In this document: piece by piece, positions 1-8,655 of the stretch
How positions within the stretch are numbered: position 1 is the stretch's first letter
Layout of the letters: each line of letters begins with the position of its first letter
Source: Pseudomonas poae
GTDB lineage: Bacteria > Pseudomonadota > Gammaproteobacteria > Pseudomonadales > Pseudomonadaceae
NCBI RefSeq assembly: GCF_001439785.1
Contig: NZ_JYLI01000013.1
Span: forward strand, 1 to 64,000
Length of the DNA stretch: 64,000 bases
Reading direction: 5' to 3'
The notes under the pieces: model-generated
What the model saw: only the letters and a program-made list of their open reading frames with translations
Database searches by the model: none
Told to the model about the DNA's origin: nothing
Program-made: the position numbers and the translations under genes

Positions 1-573
1 GGCACGAGGGTCGTATTGCGGTGCAAACCAGTGATACGCGTTGGTGCTCGGACGGCTTTGAGTTCCGCTGTGAGGACGGCGCCAAACTGAGCGTGACCTT
101 CGCCCTGGATTGCTGTGACCGCGAAGCCATCGGCTGGGTCGCGAGTCCGACCGGGTACAGCGGCGATGACATCCGCGACTTGATGCTGGAGAGCGTAGAG
201 AAACGCTTCGGTGATCAACTGCCTGCAACGCCGGTTCAATGGCTAAGCGACAACGGCTCGGCGTACACCGCCGAACAGACACGCCTGTTTGCTCGACAGA
301 TCGGTTTGCAGCCGGTGACCACCCCGGTGCGCAGCCCGCAGAGCAACGGCATGGCCGAGAGCTTCGTGAAGACGATCAAACGTGACTACGTTGCGCACAT
401 GCCCAAGCCGGATCGAGAAACGGCGCTGCGCAACCTGGCAATTGCCTTCGAGCATTACAACGAGCAGCATCCGCACAGCGCCTTGAACTATCGCTCACCG
501 AGGGAGTTCAGGCGCTTGGCAGCAGCATCAATTTGACGGGGAGTTGGTGTCCGGTTTTGTAGGGGCAAGTCCA
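1..573 (+). mobile_element. IS3-family insertion sequence, right-hand part only
   Basis: The left edge of the window lies inside an IS3-family element. The transposase integrase core runs to 536, followed by a short tail rich in G and T that ends GGGGCAAGTCCA at 573. The reverse complement begins TGGACTTGCCCC, which fits an IS3-type terminal repeat with a terminal TG/CA. The left end and first transposase frame are outside the window, so the element cannot be named and the exact right boundary (about 573) is inferred from one end only. Confidence 0.75.
3..536 (+). CDS. IS3-family transposase (OrfB, integrase core), 5' end outside window
   Basis: This is the C-terminal part of an IS3 OrfB transposase, which cuts and joins the element's ends. 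The open frame runs in from the window edge, so the start is not visible; a GTG at 21 is internal. The DDE triad can be read: the Asp in RWCSDGFEF, the Asp in WLSDNGS and the Glu in QSNGMAESFVK, spaced as in retroviral-type integrases. The C-terminal HYNEQHPHSALNYRSP motif is characteristic of IS3 transposases. After the stop at 534-536 the same frame stays open into the flanking DNA as far as 716. Confidence 0.9.
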   Translation, partial: HEGRIAVQTSDTRWCSDGFEFRCEDGAKLSVTFALDCCDREAIGWVASPTGYSGDDIRDLMLESVEKRFGDQLPATPVQWLSDNGSAYTAEQTRLFARQIGLQPVTTPVRSPQSNGMAESFVKTIKRDYVAHMPKPDRETALRNLAIAFEHYNEQHPHSALNYRSPREFRRLAAASI

Positions 574-716
574 TGGACGGTCTTCGATCCTTCGATATTG
601 TGAAACTAATCAGGGATTTCACCGCAGCAGAGGTAGTGACCCGGCCTGAATGGTGGAATGAACGTTCAAACGCACTAAGTCAGCTAGATGAGCGCTCTGA
701 AATTGCAATAGAGTGA
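573..716 (+). pseudogene. C-terminal remnant of a gene interrupted by the IS
   Basis: A 47-codon open frame starts at an ATG that straddles the inferred IS/host junction (its A is the last IS base) and ends with TGA at 714-716. The product is soluble-looking (ends ERSEIAIE) with no motif I recognise. The same frame is open back to the transposase stop. The simplest reading is the tail of a host gene whose body lies to the left of the insertion or was deleted. Whether it is translated is unknown. Confidence 0.4.
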
Positions 717-886
717 CGCCATTAAGTAGAACCGGCGGCAAGCGCCATATTGAAAAGCGTAGCGATCCTCCGGTTTCGTAACCAAACCGCACTCTCGTTC
801 ACGAATTGTTAAGAAATACCTCCCTATACTCACCGATTGCCATGTCCGCTCCCCCGAGCGGTCCCCTGCCCCGGTAGCCACACTCC
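717..886. other. intergenic, probable promoter region of the glycosyltransferase gene
   Basis: No gene is seen here. The stretch between the IS-truncated remnant and the ArnT-like gene is less GC-rich than its surroundings around 790-840 and probably holds the promoter of the downstream gene. I could not fix a convincing -35/-10 pair. Confidence 0.3.
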
Positions 887-2320
887 ATGACGCGTCCTGC
901 TCCTTTGCTGCTCCTGCTTGCTGGTCTGTTGTTCTTCTTCGCTCTGGGTAACCATGAACTGCAAGGTTCCACCGAAGCCCGCGTGGCCGGGATCGCCATG
1001 GCCATGCACCTGGACAACGACTGGGTGGTGCCACGCCTGTTTCAGGAACCGTTTCTGGAAAAACCGCCCCTGAGTTTGTGGCTCGACGCCGGAGCGATTC
1101 GGCTGTTTGGCGCCAGCACCGGGGCGGTGCGTCTGGCCTCGGCGTTTGCCGGGCTGTTCAGCGTGATGCTGTTGTACGGGATGCTGCGCACCTTCGGGCG
1201 GCCGAAGACGTTGGCGTTCAGCGCGGCGTTGATCCTGGCGACCATGGCCAGTTACTGGAGCAATGTGCGGGGCGTGGGTGAAGATTCATTGCTCAGTCTG
1301 GGCGTGACGACCGCGCTGTTGGCGTTTTACCAGGCCGTGCGGCCTGATCGCGAAGGTCCCAGCACCTGGGCCTGGGCGCTGTTTGCGGCCGGAATGGTCA
1401 TCGCCACCTTGAGCAAGGGCGTGCTGGGCCTGGCGATGCCGGGCATCGTGATCTTTGTGTACCTGGTCAGCACCAGCCTGATGGACAAGCGCCTGAGCAT
1501 CGGCGACTGGCTCAAGCCGGCGCTGTTTACCCTGTTGGCGTTGGTGCCGCTGGTGATCTGGCTGGGGTTTCTGTTTCAGCGCGACGGGATGCAGGCGGTG
1601 GGCGAAGTGCTGCTGACCAACAGCGTCGGTCGCTTCAGCGGCTCGTTTGTCGAAGCCGGGCATTACGAGCCGTTCTACTACTACCTGGTGAAGCTGCCCG
1701 AAGCGTTTTTGCCGTGGAATATCCTGGTGTACCTGGGGCTGTGGCACTTTCGCAAAAGCCTTGTGCAAAACCGTTATCGGCTGTTTTTCAGCGTGTGGCT
1801 GGTGGCGCAATTTACCTTGCTGACCCTGGCATCCAGCAAGCGCACGGTATACCTGATGGCGCTGACGCCGGCCGCCGCCGTGCTGGCCGCTGAATATGTG
1901 CGCGTGCTGCTCGCGTGGCTCAAGGAACACAAGCCTGCGGTGTACGCGCATCATCGGCGCGTGATCGGCGCGGTATTCACCCTGGCCATCGCCTGCTACC
2001 TCACGGCGGCCTTCTGGTTCGCGCCCAAAGCGGACGTGCGCCACTCGTTCGTGCCGGTGATCAGCGAGATCCAGACACTGCTGGACCAGGGCAAAAACGT
2101 GGTGCTGTTTCAACCCAACGAGCGGATCGCGGGCGCCAGCGTGTTTTATCTGCGGGCTTACTTGCCGATTCTGCACACCGAACCGCAATTGCGCAGCTAC
2201 CTGAGCGCCAAACCCGGCAATGTGGCGCTGGTGGATCGCACCGAACACTTGCAGGAACCGGTCACGGTGACCAAACAGATGTCGATCAATCGCCAACCCT
2301 ACTACTTCATCGAGCAGTAA
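887..2320 (+). CDS. ArnT-like GT-C glycosyltransferase (GT39/GT83 type), 477 aa
   Basis: An inner-membrane glycosyltransferase of the ArnT/PMT superfamily, which transfers a sugar from a polyprenyl-phosphate donor to a periplasmic acceptor such as lipid A or protein. It has about 11 hydrophobic segments. The first periplasmic loop carries the acidic family motif (STEARVAGIA, Glu30) and a W-VP then FLEKPPL sequence with Lys59, as in ArnT. At 477 aa it is shorter than true ArnT (about 550 aa), so the C-terminal periplasmic domain is reduced. No arn genes lie nearby, so I do not assign aminoarabinose as substrate. ATG at 887 is used; the Shine-Dalgarno (SD) sequence is weak. Confidence 0.8.
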   Translation: MTRPAPLLLLLAGLLFFFALGNHELQGSTEARVAGIAMAMHLDNDWVVPRLFQEPFLEKPPLSLWLDAGAIRLFGASTGAVRLASAFAGLFSVMLLYGMLRTFGRPKTLAFSAALILATMASYWSNVRGVGEDSLLSLGVTTALLAFYQAVRPDREGPSTWAWALFAAGMVIATLSKGVLGLAMPGIVIFVYLVSTSLMDKRLSIGDWLKPALFTLLALVPLVIWLGFLFQRDGMQAVGEVLLTNSVGRFSGSFVEAGHYEPFYYYLVKLPEAFLPWNILVYLGLWHFRKSLVQNRYRLFFSVWLVAQFTLLTLASSKRTVYLMALTPAAAVLAAEYVRVLLAWLKEHKPAVYAHHRRVIGAVFTLAIACYLTAAFWFAPKADVRHSFVPVISEIQTLLDQGKNVVLFQPNERIAGASVFYLRAYLPILHTEPQLRSYLSAKPGNVALVDRTEHLQEPVTVTKQMSINRQPYYFIEQ

Positions 2321-2335
2321 GGCCGACGCGGCGCA

Positions 2336-2824
2336 TCAGTGCTTGGTGAGCTTGTCGAGGTAACCCATGGCGAACGCCGAGATCACGAAGGTCATGTGGA
2401 TGATCACATACCACATCAAATGCTGCGGATCGACGTTCTTGGCGTCCATGAAGATGCGCAGCAGGTGGATGGAGGAAATCGCCACGATGGACGCCGCCAC
2501 TTTCATCTTCAGCGACGAAGAGTCCATGGTGCCGAGCCAGTTGAGCTTTTCCTTGTTTTCATCGATATCGAGCTGCGAGACGAAGTTCTCGTAGCCGGAA
2601 ATCATCACCATCACCAGCAGGCCGCCGACCAGGGCCATGTCGATCAACGACAGCAGCACCAGAATCAGCTCGGACTCGGCCATCGAGAACACGCTCGGCA
2701 GCAGGTGGATCACTTCCTGGAAGAATTTCAGCGCCAGCGCCAACAAGCCCAGGGACAGACCGAAATAGATCGGCGCCAGCAGCCAGCGCGAGGCGTACAT
2801 AGCATTTTCGATAAAACGTTCCAT
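2336..2824 (-). CDS. yqhA: YqhA family (UPF0114) inner-membrane protein, 162 aa
   Basis: A small inner-membrane protein of the YqhA/UPF0114 family, function unknown. The sequence starts MERFIENAMYASRWLLAPIY, the family's signature amphipathic start, followed by three or four transmembrane segments and a conserved YENF in the loop after the second. Length is typical. It is convergent with the glycosyltransferase gene, with only 15 bases between the two stops and no intrinsic terminator visible. It appears to be a single-gene unit. Confidence 0.9.
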   Translation of the reverse strand: MERFIENAMYASRWLLAPIYFGLSLGLLALALKFFQEVIHLLPSVFSMAESELILVLLSLIDMALVGGLLVMVMISGYENFVSQLDIDENKEKLNWLGTMDSSSLKMKVAASIVAISSIHLLRIFMDAKNVDPQHLMWYVIIHMTFVISAFAMGYLDKLTKH

Positions 2825-2987
2825 TGAATCTCACACAGCGTGGCTAGAAATGGCGGCGAGTATATCAGCCGCTGCCAGCCGCCTGTCACCGCGAGAAAAC
2901 TGACGTGTACGGCATCTGTAAGCGCGTTTATCTGCTAGTGTCGAGCCCATCAAATCGACTCAATGCTGTCGGACAGGAAAACTTGCA

Positions 2988-4811
2988 ATGATGGATGTGC
3001 GATCTCCCTTGGCCAGCGTTGGCCTGTGCGCGGCATTGCTGCTGGCCAGCGGCTGTTCTCCCAGCGAAGAGCAGAAGCAGGCCACTCTCGAAGAGAAAAC
3101 CGCCAAGTTCGAACAGTCCCTCGACGGCATCCAGGACCCCAAGCTGCGCGACGCCATCGCTGACCTCGGCGGTTCGCTGTTGCTGCTAGAGCGTGCCCAG
3201 ACCAAGCTCGCCAGCAAACCCATCGAGGCCGAGTACGGCGAAGACACCCTGGCCCTGCTCAAGCACTACCCCACGCCCCAGGCACTGGTCGACACCTACA
3301 TCAACGGCCTGTTCGTGCTGCGCAGGGCCTCCCATTCGGACTATCTGACGGATCTGCAGCCGGTCTTCCCGTTCAGCTTCAATACGCCGGAGCAGTTTCC
3401 ATTCCCCCACAACCTGGAGTGGCAGTCGGTCACCTTGAGCAACAACAAAGTGATTCCGTTCCAGCCGGAATGGTCGGAAACCGACCCCGGTATCCAGTTG
3501 AGCCCCAGCAGCTCCAACCTGACCAACCCCGACGACCTGACGGTGACCTACCCCTTCTTCGACGGCATCGAGACCGAAAACAAGAGCCAGCCGCAGCCGG
3601 TGAGTCTCAAGGGCACCGTGGAAGTGGTGGCCCCAGGCAAGGTGCTCAGCTTCGACCTGTCGAAAAAGGACGTCGGTCACCCGCGCACCGAAGGCACGGT
3701 CACCGTTCACCTGCTGCTGCTTGAAAAGAACTACGCCGAGCTCGAACTCACCAACAGCGCGCCCCTGGCGCCGGAACTGGCAGATGATTCGCCCAACCCG
3801 CTGCTGGTGCAGGCACGGGACGCTACCGGGCAATTTCTGACCCGCTCGGGCTCGATCAACGAAAGCGCGGCGCAAGTGGCGTTCTACGAAAAACAACTGG
3901 CCGAGCTGCAAAAGCAAAAGGCCTGGTCGCCAGCCCTTGAAAAACAGCTGACCGATGAGCAAAAAGCCTTCGAGCAAAAACAGGGCCGGTATTACGCCAA
4001 GGTCTACTTCAATGGCGTGATCGATACCCTGCAAGTCAACGTGCTGGACTTTTCCAGGGTCACTGTCACCCGCAAGGACCTTGAACTGCCGGTCCTGCGG
4101 TTTGACAAGAACAGCCTGGAAAAGACCGTGCAAGCCTTGCCGATGCCCGTCACGGTGTACGACGACGGCGCCGCCAGTTGGCTCAAGGACGCGTCGATGA
4201 CTGAAGACCAGCTGAAAAACAGCGTCACCATCAGCCAGTCCGCCGACGATGCCAGCGCCGCGCATGTGGTGTTCGATCACCCCTTTACCTTCAACGACGA
4301 TCTGGTGGGCGCCGAGCGCAACAGCAGTGAAGCGCCAGTGACGTTTTTTACCGCCGACGAAAAAGGCGAGCGCGGCGATCCTATCGAGTTGCCCACCGAG
4401 GCCTTCGAGCTGAACCCGGCGCGCGGCATGCTCACCTACGACCTCACCTTGTTCCCGGAGAACCCGGCGTTCGTGGTGGGCTCGATCCCGCTGTTCCTGG
4501 CCACCATCGAAAAATCCACGCTGGATGCAGCCAGCCTGCCCAAGGGCTTGTCGCTCAAGGACAACGCGCTGATCGTCGATCAACAAGCCTTCCCCGCCGA
4601 CAGCTGGCGCTTCTACGCCAAGGACGCCAGCGGCAATTACCTCAAGGAAATCCTCGGCGTGAGCCACCGCGCCGAGGAATACGGCACGGCGATGTTTGAC
4701 GTGCATTATTTCTACGGCCAGCCGACCAGTCTGGAAAGCTACCAGCGCACCGACCTGAGCACCGTGCAATACGGCTTTGAAGTGAAGCTGGACAAGCCTG
4801 AAAGCAAATAA
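2988..4811 (+). CDS. large hypothetical lipoprotein, 607 aa
   Basis: A secreted lipoprotein of unknown function. It starts at one of two adjacent ATGs (2988 or 2991) and carries a type II signal peptide with lipobox LLASGC (acylated Cys23). A short charged coiled-coil follows, and a second Lys/Gln/Glu-rich heptad stretch lies around residues 295-330. The rest looks like beta-rich extracytoplasmic domains with no catalytic motif I know. Ser24 follows the Cys, so the +2 Asp retention signal is absent and outer-membrane sorting is expected. Position next to yqhA and the Lon-like protease matches PA4575 from memory. Codon use looks native. Confidence 0.8.
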   Translation: MMDVRSPLASVGLCAALLLASGCSPSEEQKQATLEEKTAKFEQSLDGIQDPKLRDAIADLGGSLLLLERAQTKLASKPIEAEYGEDTLALLKHYPTPQALVDTYINGLFVLRRASHSDYLTDLQPVFPFSFNTPEQFPFPHNLEWQSVTLSNNKVIPFQPEWSETDPGIQLSPSSSNLTNPDDLTVTYPFFDGIETENKSQPQPVSLKGTVEVVAPGKVLSFDLSKKDVGHPRTEGTVTVHLLLLEKNYAELELTNSAPLAPELADDSPNPLLVQARDATGQFLTRSGSINESAAQVAFYEKQLAELQKQKAWSPALEKQLTDEQKAFEQKQGRYYAKVYFNGVIDTLQVNVLDFSRVTVTRKDLELPVLRFDKNSLEKTVQALPMPVTVYDDGAASWLKDASMTEDQLKNSVTISQSADDASAAHVVFDHPFTFNDDLVGAERNSSEAPVTFFTADEKGERGDPIELPTEAFELNPARGMLTYDLTLFPENPAFVVGSIPLFLATIEKSTLDAASLPKGLSLKDNALIVDQQAFPADSWRFYAKDASGNYLKEILGVSHRAEEYGTAMFDVHYFYGQPTSLESYQRTDLSTVQYGFEVKLDKPESK

Positions 4812-5121
4812 CACGGCGATTACAGGACGAGGCGTTCTTGCCTGCGATTGGATTGGCGTAGATAGGCCTGCAAAGGCAGGCCCCATATCGGCGGCTCGCG
4901 CCTCTGCATATAGCCTTGCAGCGTGAGGCCGCCGACGACGATGCCCAGCGGGGTTTCAGCGGCCCAGGCCTTGACGGGTAAGGCAAAGGTTGCGCGGCAT
5001 GGCGGCGCCCGTCGGTAGACTGGCTTAACTCAGAATAGAAGAAAACCAAGACAAACCAAGGCTGTAGAGACCAATGACGATAAACCGTCAATTTAACCTC
5101 TCGCAGCAACCTGGAACCTCT
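4812..5121. other. intergenic stretch before REPIN, no supported gene
   Basis: Together with the REPIN at 5122-5254 and about 115 bases after it, this makes a 558-base gap between the lipoprotein and the Lon-like protease. On the minus strand about 69 codons are open from 5029 down to a stop at 4820 but lack a normal start codon; this could be a decayed gene end. A small inverted repeat (AGGCCTGCAAAGGCAGGCC) sits at about 4865-4885. Confidence 0.3.
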
Positions 5122-5254
5122 GTGGCGAGCGGGCTTGCCCCGCGTTGGGGTGCGAAGCGCCCCCGATCAAGACAAACGCGGTGTACCTGACACTGCGCAG
5201 AGCCTGGTTTTGGGGCTGCTGCGCAGCCCAACGCGGGGCAAGCCCGCTCGCCAC
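5122..5254. repeat. 133-bp REPIN, copy 1 (both arms CGGG type)
   Basis: The element begins GTGGCGAGCGGGCTTGCCCC and ends with the exact reverse complement of its first 28 bases. The terminal inverted repeats are therefore perfect over 28 bp with a 77-base interior. The interior holds two more hairpin-forming segments (TTGGGGTGCGAAGCGCCCC and GGGCTGCTGCGCAGCCC). It shares its length and interior with the copies at 10533, 23876, 45377 and 60633; the copy at 35865 is one base shorter. Confidence 0.9.
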
Positions 5255-5369
5255 AAGAAGCCTTGTCGCCACGGGGAGGTGGCTGCCTGAAATTTCAGTC
5301 TTTAAACTCAAAAAAATAGTGTGTATTTGAGAAGAGGGGGTTGCCCCCTCCCTCATTGGCTGCTCAGTG
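5255..5369. repeat. short REP-like palindrome downstream of the Lon-like gene
   Basis: Between the REPIN and the stop of the convergent Lon-like protease gene, GAGGGGGTTGCCCCCTC at about 5335-5352 forms a GC-rich hairpin typical of pseudomonad REP sequences. It may stop transcription or protect the mRNA 3' end. No gene is seen. Confidence 0.5.
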
Positions 5370-7808
5370 TCAGGTCGGTTTGGCCTCGGCCAACGCCAAC
5401 TGCGCCAGCTCCTTCTCCGCCTCTTTCAGGTCTTCCTCGCTGATCATCTCGGCAATCGCACGCAAGCGCTCCACCACCCGCGCATTCACCGTGCCTTCGG
5501 GGAACTGCCCTTCGTCGTCCGGCTCGCCGGCATCCTCGCCCACCAGCAGGCTCAGCGCTTCATCCGCCTGGCGCACCGCGTAGATGTGAAACTGCCCGGC
5601 GCGCACGGCCTGTAGCACTTTCTCATCCAGCATCAGCGTGGCCACATTGGCCTTGGGAATGATCGCGCCCTGCTCACCGGTCAGCCCGCGCGCTTCACAG
5701 AGGCGGAAGAAGCCCTCGATCTTCTCGTTGACCCCGCCCACCGCCTGCACTTCACCAAACTGGTTGATCGAACCGGTGATGGCAAAGCACTGTTTGAGCG
5801 GCGTTTTCGACAGCGCGGAGATCAACGTGCACGCCTCGCCGAGGGACGCACTGTCACCGTCCACATAACCGTAGGACTGCTCCAGCGCGATGCTCGCGGA
5901 GATCGCCAGCGGGAATTCCTGGGCATACCGGCTGCCCAGATAACCGGTGAGGATCATCACACCTTTGGAGTGAATCGGCTGCCCGAGGTTAACCTCGCGC
6001 TCAATGTCGACAATGCCGCTGCCGCCCGGGTACACCGTGGCGGAAATCCGCGCCGGCACGCCGAACGCCGAGTCGCCGACTTCCAGCACCGTCAGGCCGT
6101 TGCACTTGCCCACCGCAGCGCCGGCCGTGTCGATCAGGATCACCCCGGCGAGCATGTCATCCAGAATCCGCGCCGAGACCCGTCCCGTGCGCGTGGCCTT
6201 GGCCTTGAGCGCGCGCTCGATATGCCCGGCATCGGTCATCTCGTCACCCGCCAGGTGGCGAATGAAATCCGCCTCGCTCACCAACTGGAACAAATCACCG
6301 ATGCGCGCCGACAAGCGCCCCTGGTGTTCCGCCAGCCGCGCGCTGTAAGTGGCCAACCGCGCCACTGCGTCCGAGGTCAGCGGCGCCATGCCTTCTTCCG
6401 ACGTACGGGTTTTAAGCAACTGGGCGAACTGCTCCAGGCTTTCGTCGACCATCGGGATGTCTTCGTCGAAGTCCACCAGCACCCGGAACATCTCCTGGAA
6501 GTCCGGATCGGCGTCCTGCAGTGCGTAATACAACTGCCGCGAACCGATGATGATCACCTTGACCTGCAACGGAATCATCTGCGGGTTGAGGGTCACGGTG
6601 GCCAGGCGGCCCAGTTCGCCCAGGGGCGACTCCATCTTCAGTTTGCGCGATTGCAGCGACCGCTTGAGCGCATCCCACACGAACGGCTCGCCGAGCATTT
6701 TCTCGGCCTCAAGGATCAGGAAACCGCCATTGGCGCGGTGCAGCGCGCCCGGGCGCAACTGGCGATACGTGGTGTAGAGCGCGCCCTGGTCGGTGCTGTA
6801 TTCGATGCGGCCAAACAGGTTGTCATAGGTCGGATGCGGCTCGAACACCACTGGCGCGCCGCCGTTGACCGCATGACCCACCACCAGGCTCGGGCAGTAT
6901 TGCTCTTCCAGCAGTTTGCGCGCCTGGGCGTCGGTCTTGGCGTCGTCCACCAGTTGCTCGACCACGGTTTTGAGCAGGTACACCTGCATGGCTTGTAGGT
7001 AACCGCAAACGCCTGCGTTCTCGGCGTACTTTTCCGATAACGGCGCGAGCAAGGGTTGCAGGGCCAGGGTGATGGTTTCTTCGTTGAACTGGCGCAGCTG
7101 GTTGTTCGACTCACGTTTCCACTGCGGCAGGCTGGCCAGCTCTTCGTTGAGGCGCTCTTCCAGTTCGGAAATATCTGTATGGAAGCGTTCGCGGTCCGCC
7201 TCCGGCAACTGCGAGAACTCGGCCTCGTCCAGCGCCTTGCCGTCGAGCATCGGGGTGAAGGCGATGTTGGTGCTGTCGCGGTACAGCGCAACGTCCTTTT
7301 CCAGGGCCAGGCGCTCGATCACGTCCAAAGCCTTGTCGTAGCGCTGGTTGAACGCGCGGTCGATAGCGCTTTTGCGCTGCTGGTACGTCGGGTGCTCGAA
7401 CACCGCCGGGAAAGTCGCCACGAGGTTGTCGACCAAGCCGTTGATATCGGCAATGAACGCCGTCGCGCAGCCGCCTGGCAACTCCAGGGCACGCGGTTCG
7501 CGCGGCTCGTCGAAGTTGTTCACATAAACCCAGTCCGACGGAGTCTGCAGGCGCTTGCCTTCAGCTTTCAGGTAGCGTTTGACGAACGAAAAGCGACCTG
7601 TGCCCGGCTCGCCCATGACAAACACGTTATAACCGGGGCGCGGCATGGCCACGCCGAACTGCAAGGCTTCAACTGCACGTTCCTGGCCAAGCACACCGCG
7701 AAAGGGCTCCAAATCATTGGTGGTCGAGAAGCTGAACTGTTCAGCGGAGAAAGGGCGAGTCAGCGCTTCGGGCGCTAGACGCAAGCTGGCAGCAACAGGA
7801 TCAGGCAT
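5370..7808 (-). CDS. Lon-related ATP-dependent protease (LonB/YcbZ-like), 812 aa
   Basis: A cytoplasmic AAA+ serine protease of the Lon-related type, with an ATPase module and a C-terminal S16 domain. The catalytic Ser-Lys dyad can be placed: Ser653 in YVDGDSASLG (Lon has DGPSAG) and Lys696 in GGVNEKIEGF. The Walker A is atypical, GEPGTGRFS at 66-74, with Arg where Lys is usual. A long helical insertion (about residues 190-330) separates it from the rest of the ATPase, as in the LonB/YcbZ group. It lacks the N-terminal LON domain. Its neighbourhood matches PA4576 rather than asrA (PA0779), from memory. ATG at 7808. Confidence 0.88.
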   Translation of the reverse strand: MPDPVAASLRLAPEALTRPFSAEQFSFSTTNDLEPFRGVLGQERAVEALQFGVAMPRPGYNVFVMGEPGTGRFSFVKRYLKAEGKRLQTPSDWVYVNNFDEPREPRALELPGGCATAFIADINGLVDNLVATFPAVFEHPTYQQRKSAIDRAFNQRYDKALDVIERLALEKDVALYRDSTNIAFTPMLDGKALDEAEFSQLPEADRERFHTDISELEERLNEELASLPQWKRESNNQLRQFNEETITLALQPLLAPLSEKYAENAGVCGYLQAMQVYLLKTVVEQLVDDAKTDAQARKLLEEQYCPSLVVGHAVNGGAPVVFEPHPTYDNLFGRIEYSTDQGALYTTYRQLRPGALHRANGGFLILEAEKMLGEPFVWDALKRSLQSRKLKMESPLGELGRLATVTLNPQMIPLQVKVIIIGSRQLYYALQDADPDFQEMFRVLVDFDEDIPMVDESLEQFAQLLKTRTSEEGMAPLTSDAVARLATYSARLAEHQGRLSARIGDLFQLVSEADFIRHLAGDEMTDAGHIERALKAKATRTGRVSARILDDMLAGVILIDTAGAAVGKCNGLTVLEVGDSAFGVPARISATVYPGGSGIVDIEREVNLGQPIHSKGVMILTGYLGSRYAQEFPLAISASIALEQSYGYVDGDSASLGEACTLISALSKTPLKQCFAITGSINQFGEVQAVGGVNEKIEGFFRLCEARGLTGEQGAIIPKANVATLMLDEKVLQAVRAGQFHIYAVRQADEALSLLVGEDAGEPDDEGQFPEGTVNARVVERLRAIAEMISEEDLKEAEKELAQLALAEAKPT

Positions 7809-8076
7809 CGGGCTTCCTTACATCAGGCGGGGCAGATAACGGCATTCTGGCTCCCCCTTGCGCGCTCTGGCAAGGCGAGCCGTAGGGAAAGCATAGACAC
7901 CGAACGCGTCCTGCAAAAAAATCGCGACAGCGGCCATTGTTTTATAAAAACCCACGGAACCCTTGGAACGTGCCTAAACTCCAAACTGCGCGGGTTGGAC
8001 TAATAACTGGCCCCTAGGGCGTGATCAAGCGCCTGAACCCCTTGTCCATTGGTTTGCACACAAAGAGAACAAAGCT

Positions 8077-8565
8077 ATGAAACGGATCCTTCTTGGTACT
8101 CTTTTCACCGTCGTCTCCCTCAATGCAATGGCAGAAGCACCAGGCGGCCCGAACTGCGGTTGGGGCAACATGTTGTTCGAAGGCCAGCGCGGCACACCAG
8201 CCCACTTCCTGGCTTCCACCACCAACGGCACCTCGGGTAACGCCACCTTCGGCATGACCTCGGGCACCAACGGTTGCAGCACCAACAGCGCCCTGACCTA
8301 CGGCGGCAAGTCCTGGATTGCCATGAATGGCATGATGAACGAGCTGTCCGAAGACATGGCCAAGGGCAACGGCGAAGCGCTGACCACCTACGCCGTGGTA
8401 CTGGGCGTGGCGCCAGAAGATCGTGAGCACTTTGCTGCCGTGACCCACGAGCACTTCCAGCAGATCTTCAGCAAGGCTGACGTGACTGCTGACGACGTGC
8501 ACAACAACACCATTGCTGTACTGAAAAGTGATTCGCGTCTGGCGAAATACGCTACCCAGGCTTAA
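8077..8565 (+). CDS. DUF3015 family secreted protein, 162 aa
   Basis: A periplasmic or exported protein of the DUF3015 family, function unknown. A Sec signal peptide ends at about residue 19 (NAMA then EAPGG). The mature part starts with the family motif GPNCGWGNMLFEGQ, has a Gly/Thr/Ser-rich middle (TNGTSGNATFGMTSGTNGC) and a helical C-terminal half. Two cysteines (in NCGW and NGCS) could form a disulphide. An AAAGAGAAC SD-like stretch precedes the ATG. It is monocistronic, ending in the strong terminator at 8576. Confidence 0.88.
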   Translation: MKRILLGTLFTVVSLNAMAEAPGGPNCGWGNMLFEGQRGTPAHFLASTTNGTSGNATFGMTSGTNGCSTNSALTYGGKSWIAMNGMMNELSEDMAKGNGEALTTYAVVLGVAPEDREHFAAVTHEHFQQIFSKADVTADDVHNNTIAVLKSDSRLAKYATQA

Positions 8566-8575
8566 GCTCGACCTG

Positions 8576-8607
8576 CCCGCGCCTCTTGAGGCGCGGGTTT
8601 TATTTTT
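8576..8607 (+). terminator. rho-independent terminator after the DUF3015 gene
   Basis: A perfect 8-bp stem, CCCGCGCC/GGCGCGGG, with a 6-base loop is followed directly by TTTTATTTTT. It lies 11 bases after the stop codon. Confidence 0.93.
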
Positions 8608-8655
8608 GGGCCCCCGCCCCTTTGGGTCTCACTTTTTCCGACTTAAGTTGCCCTT

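Noticed and set aside
4820..5029. A 69-codon minus-strand open stretch ending RQERLVL
   Set aside because: It has no ATG, GTG or TTG in a sensible place and no SD; at most a fossil gene end.
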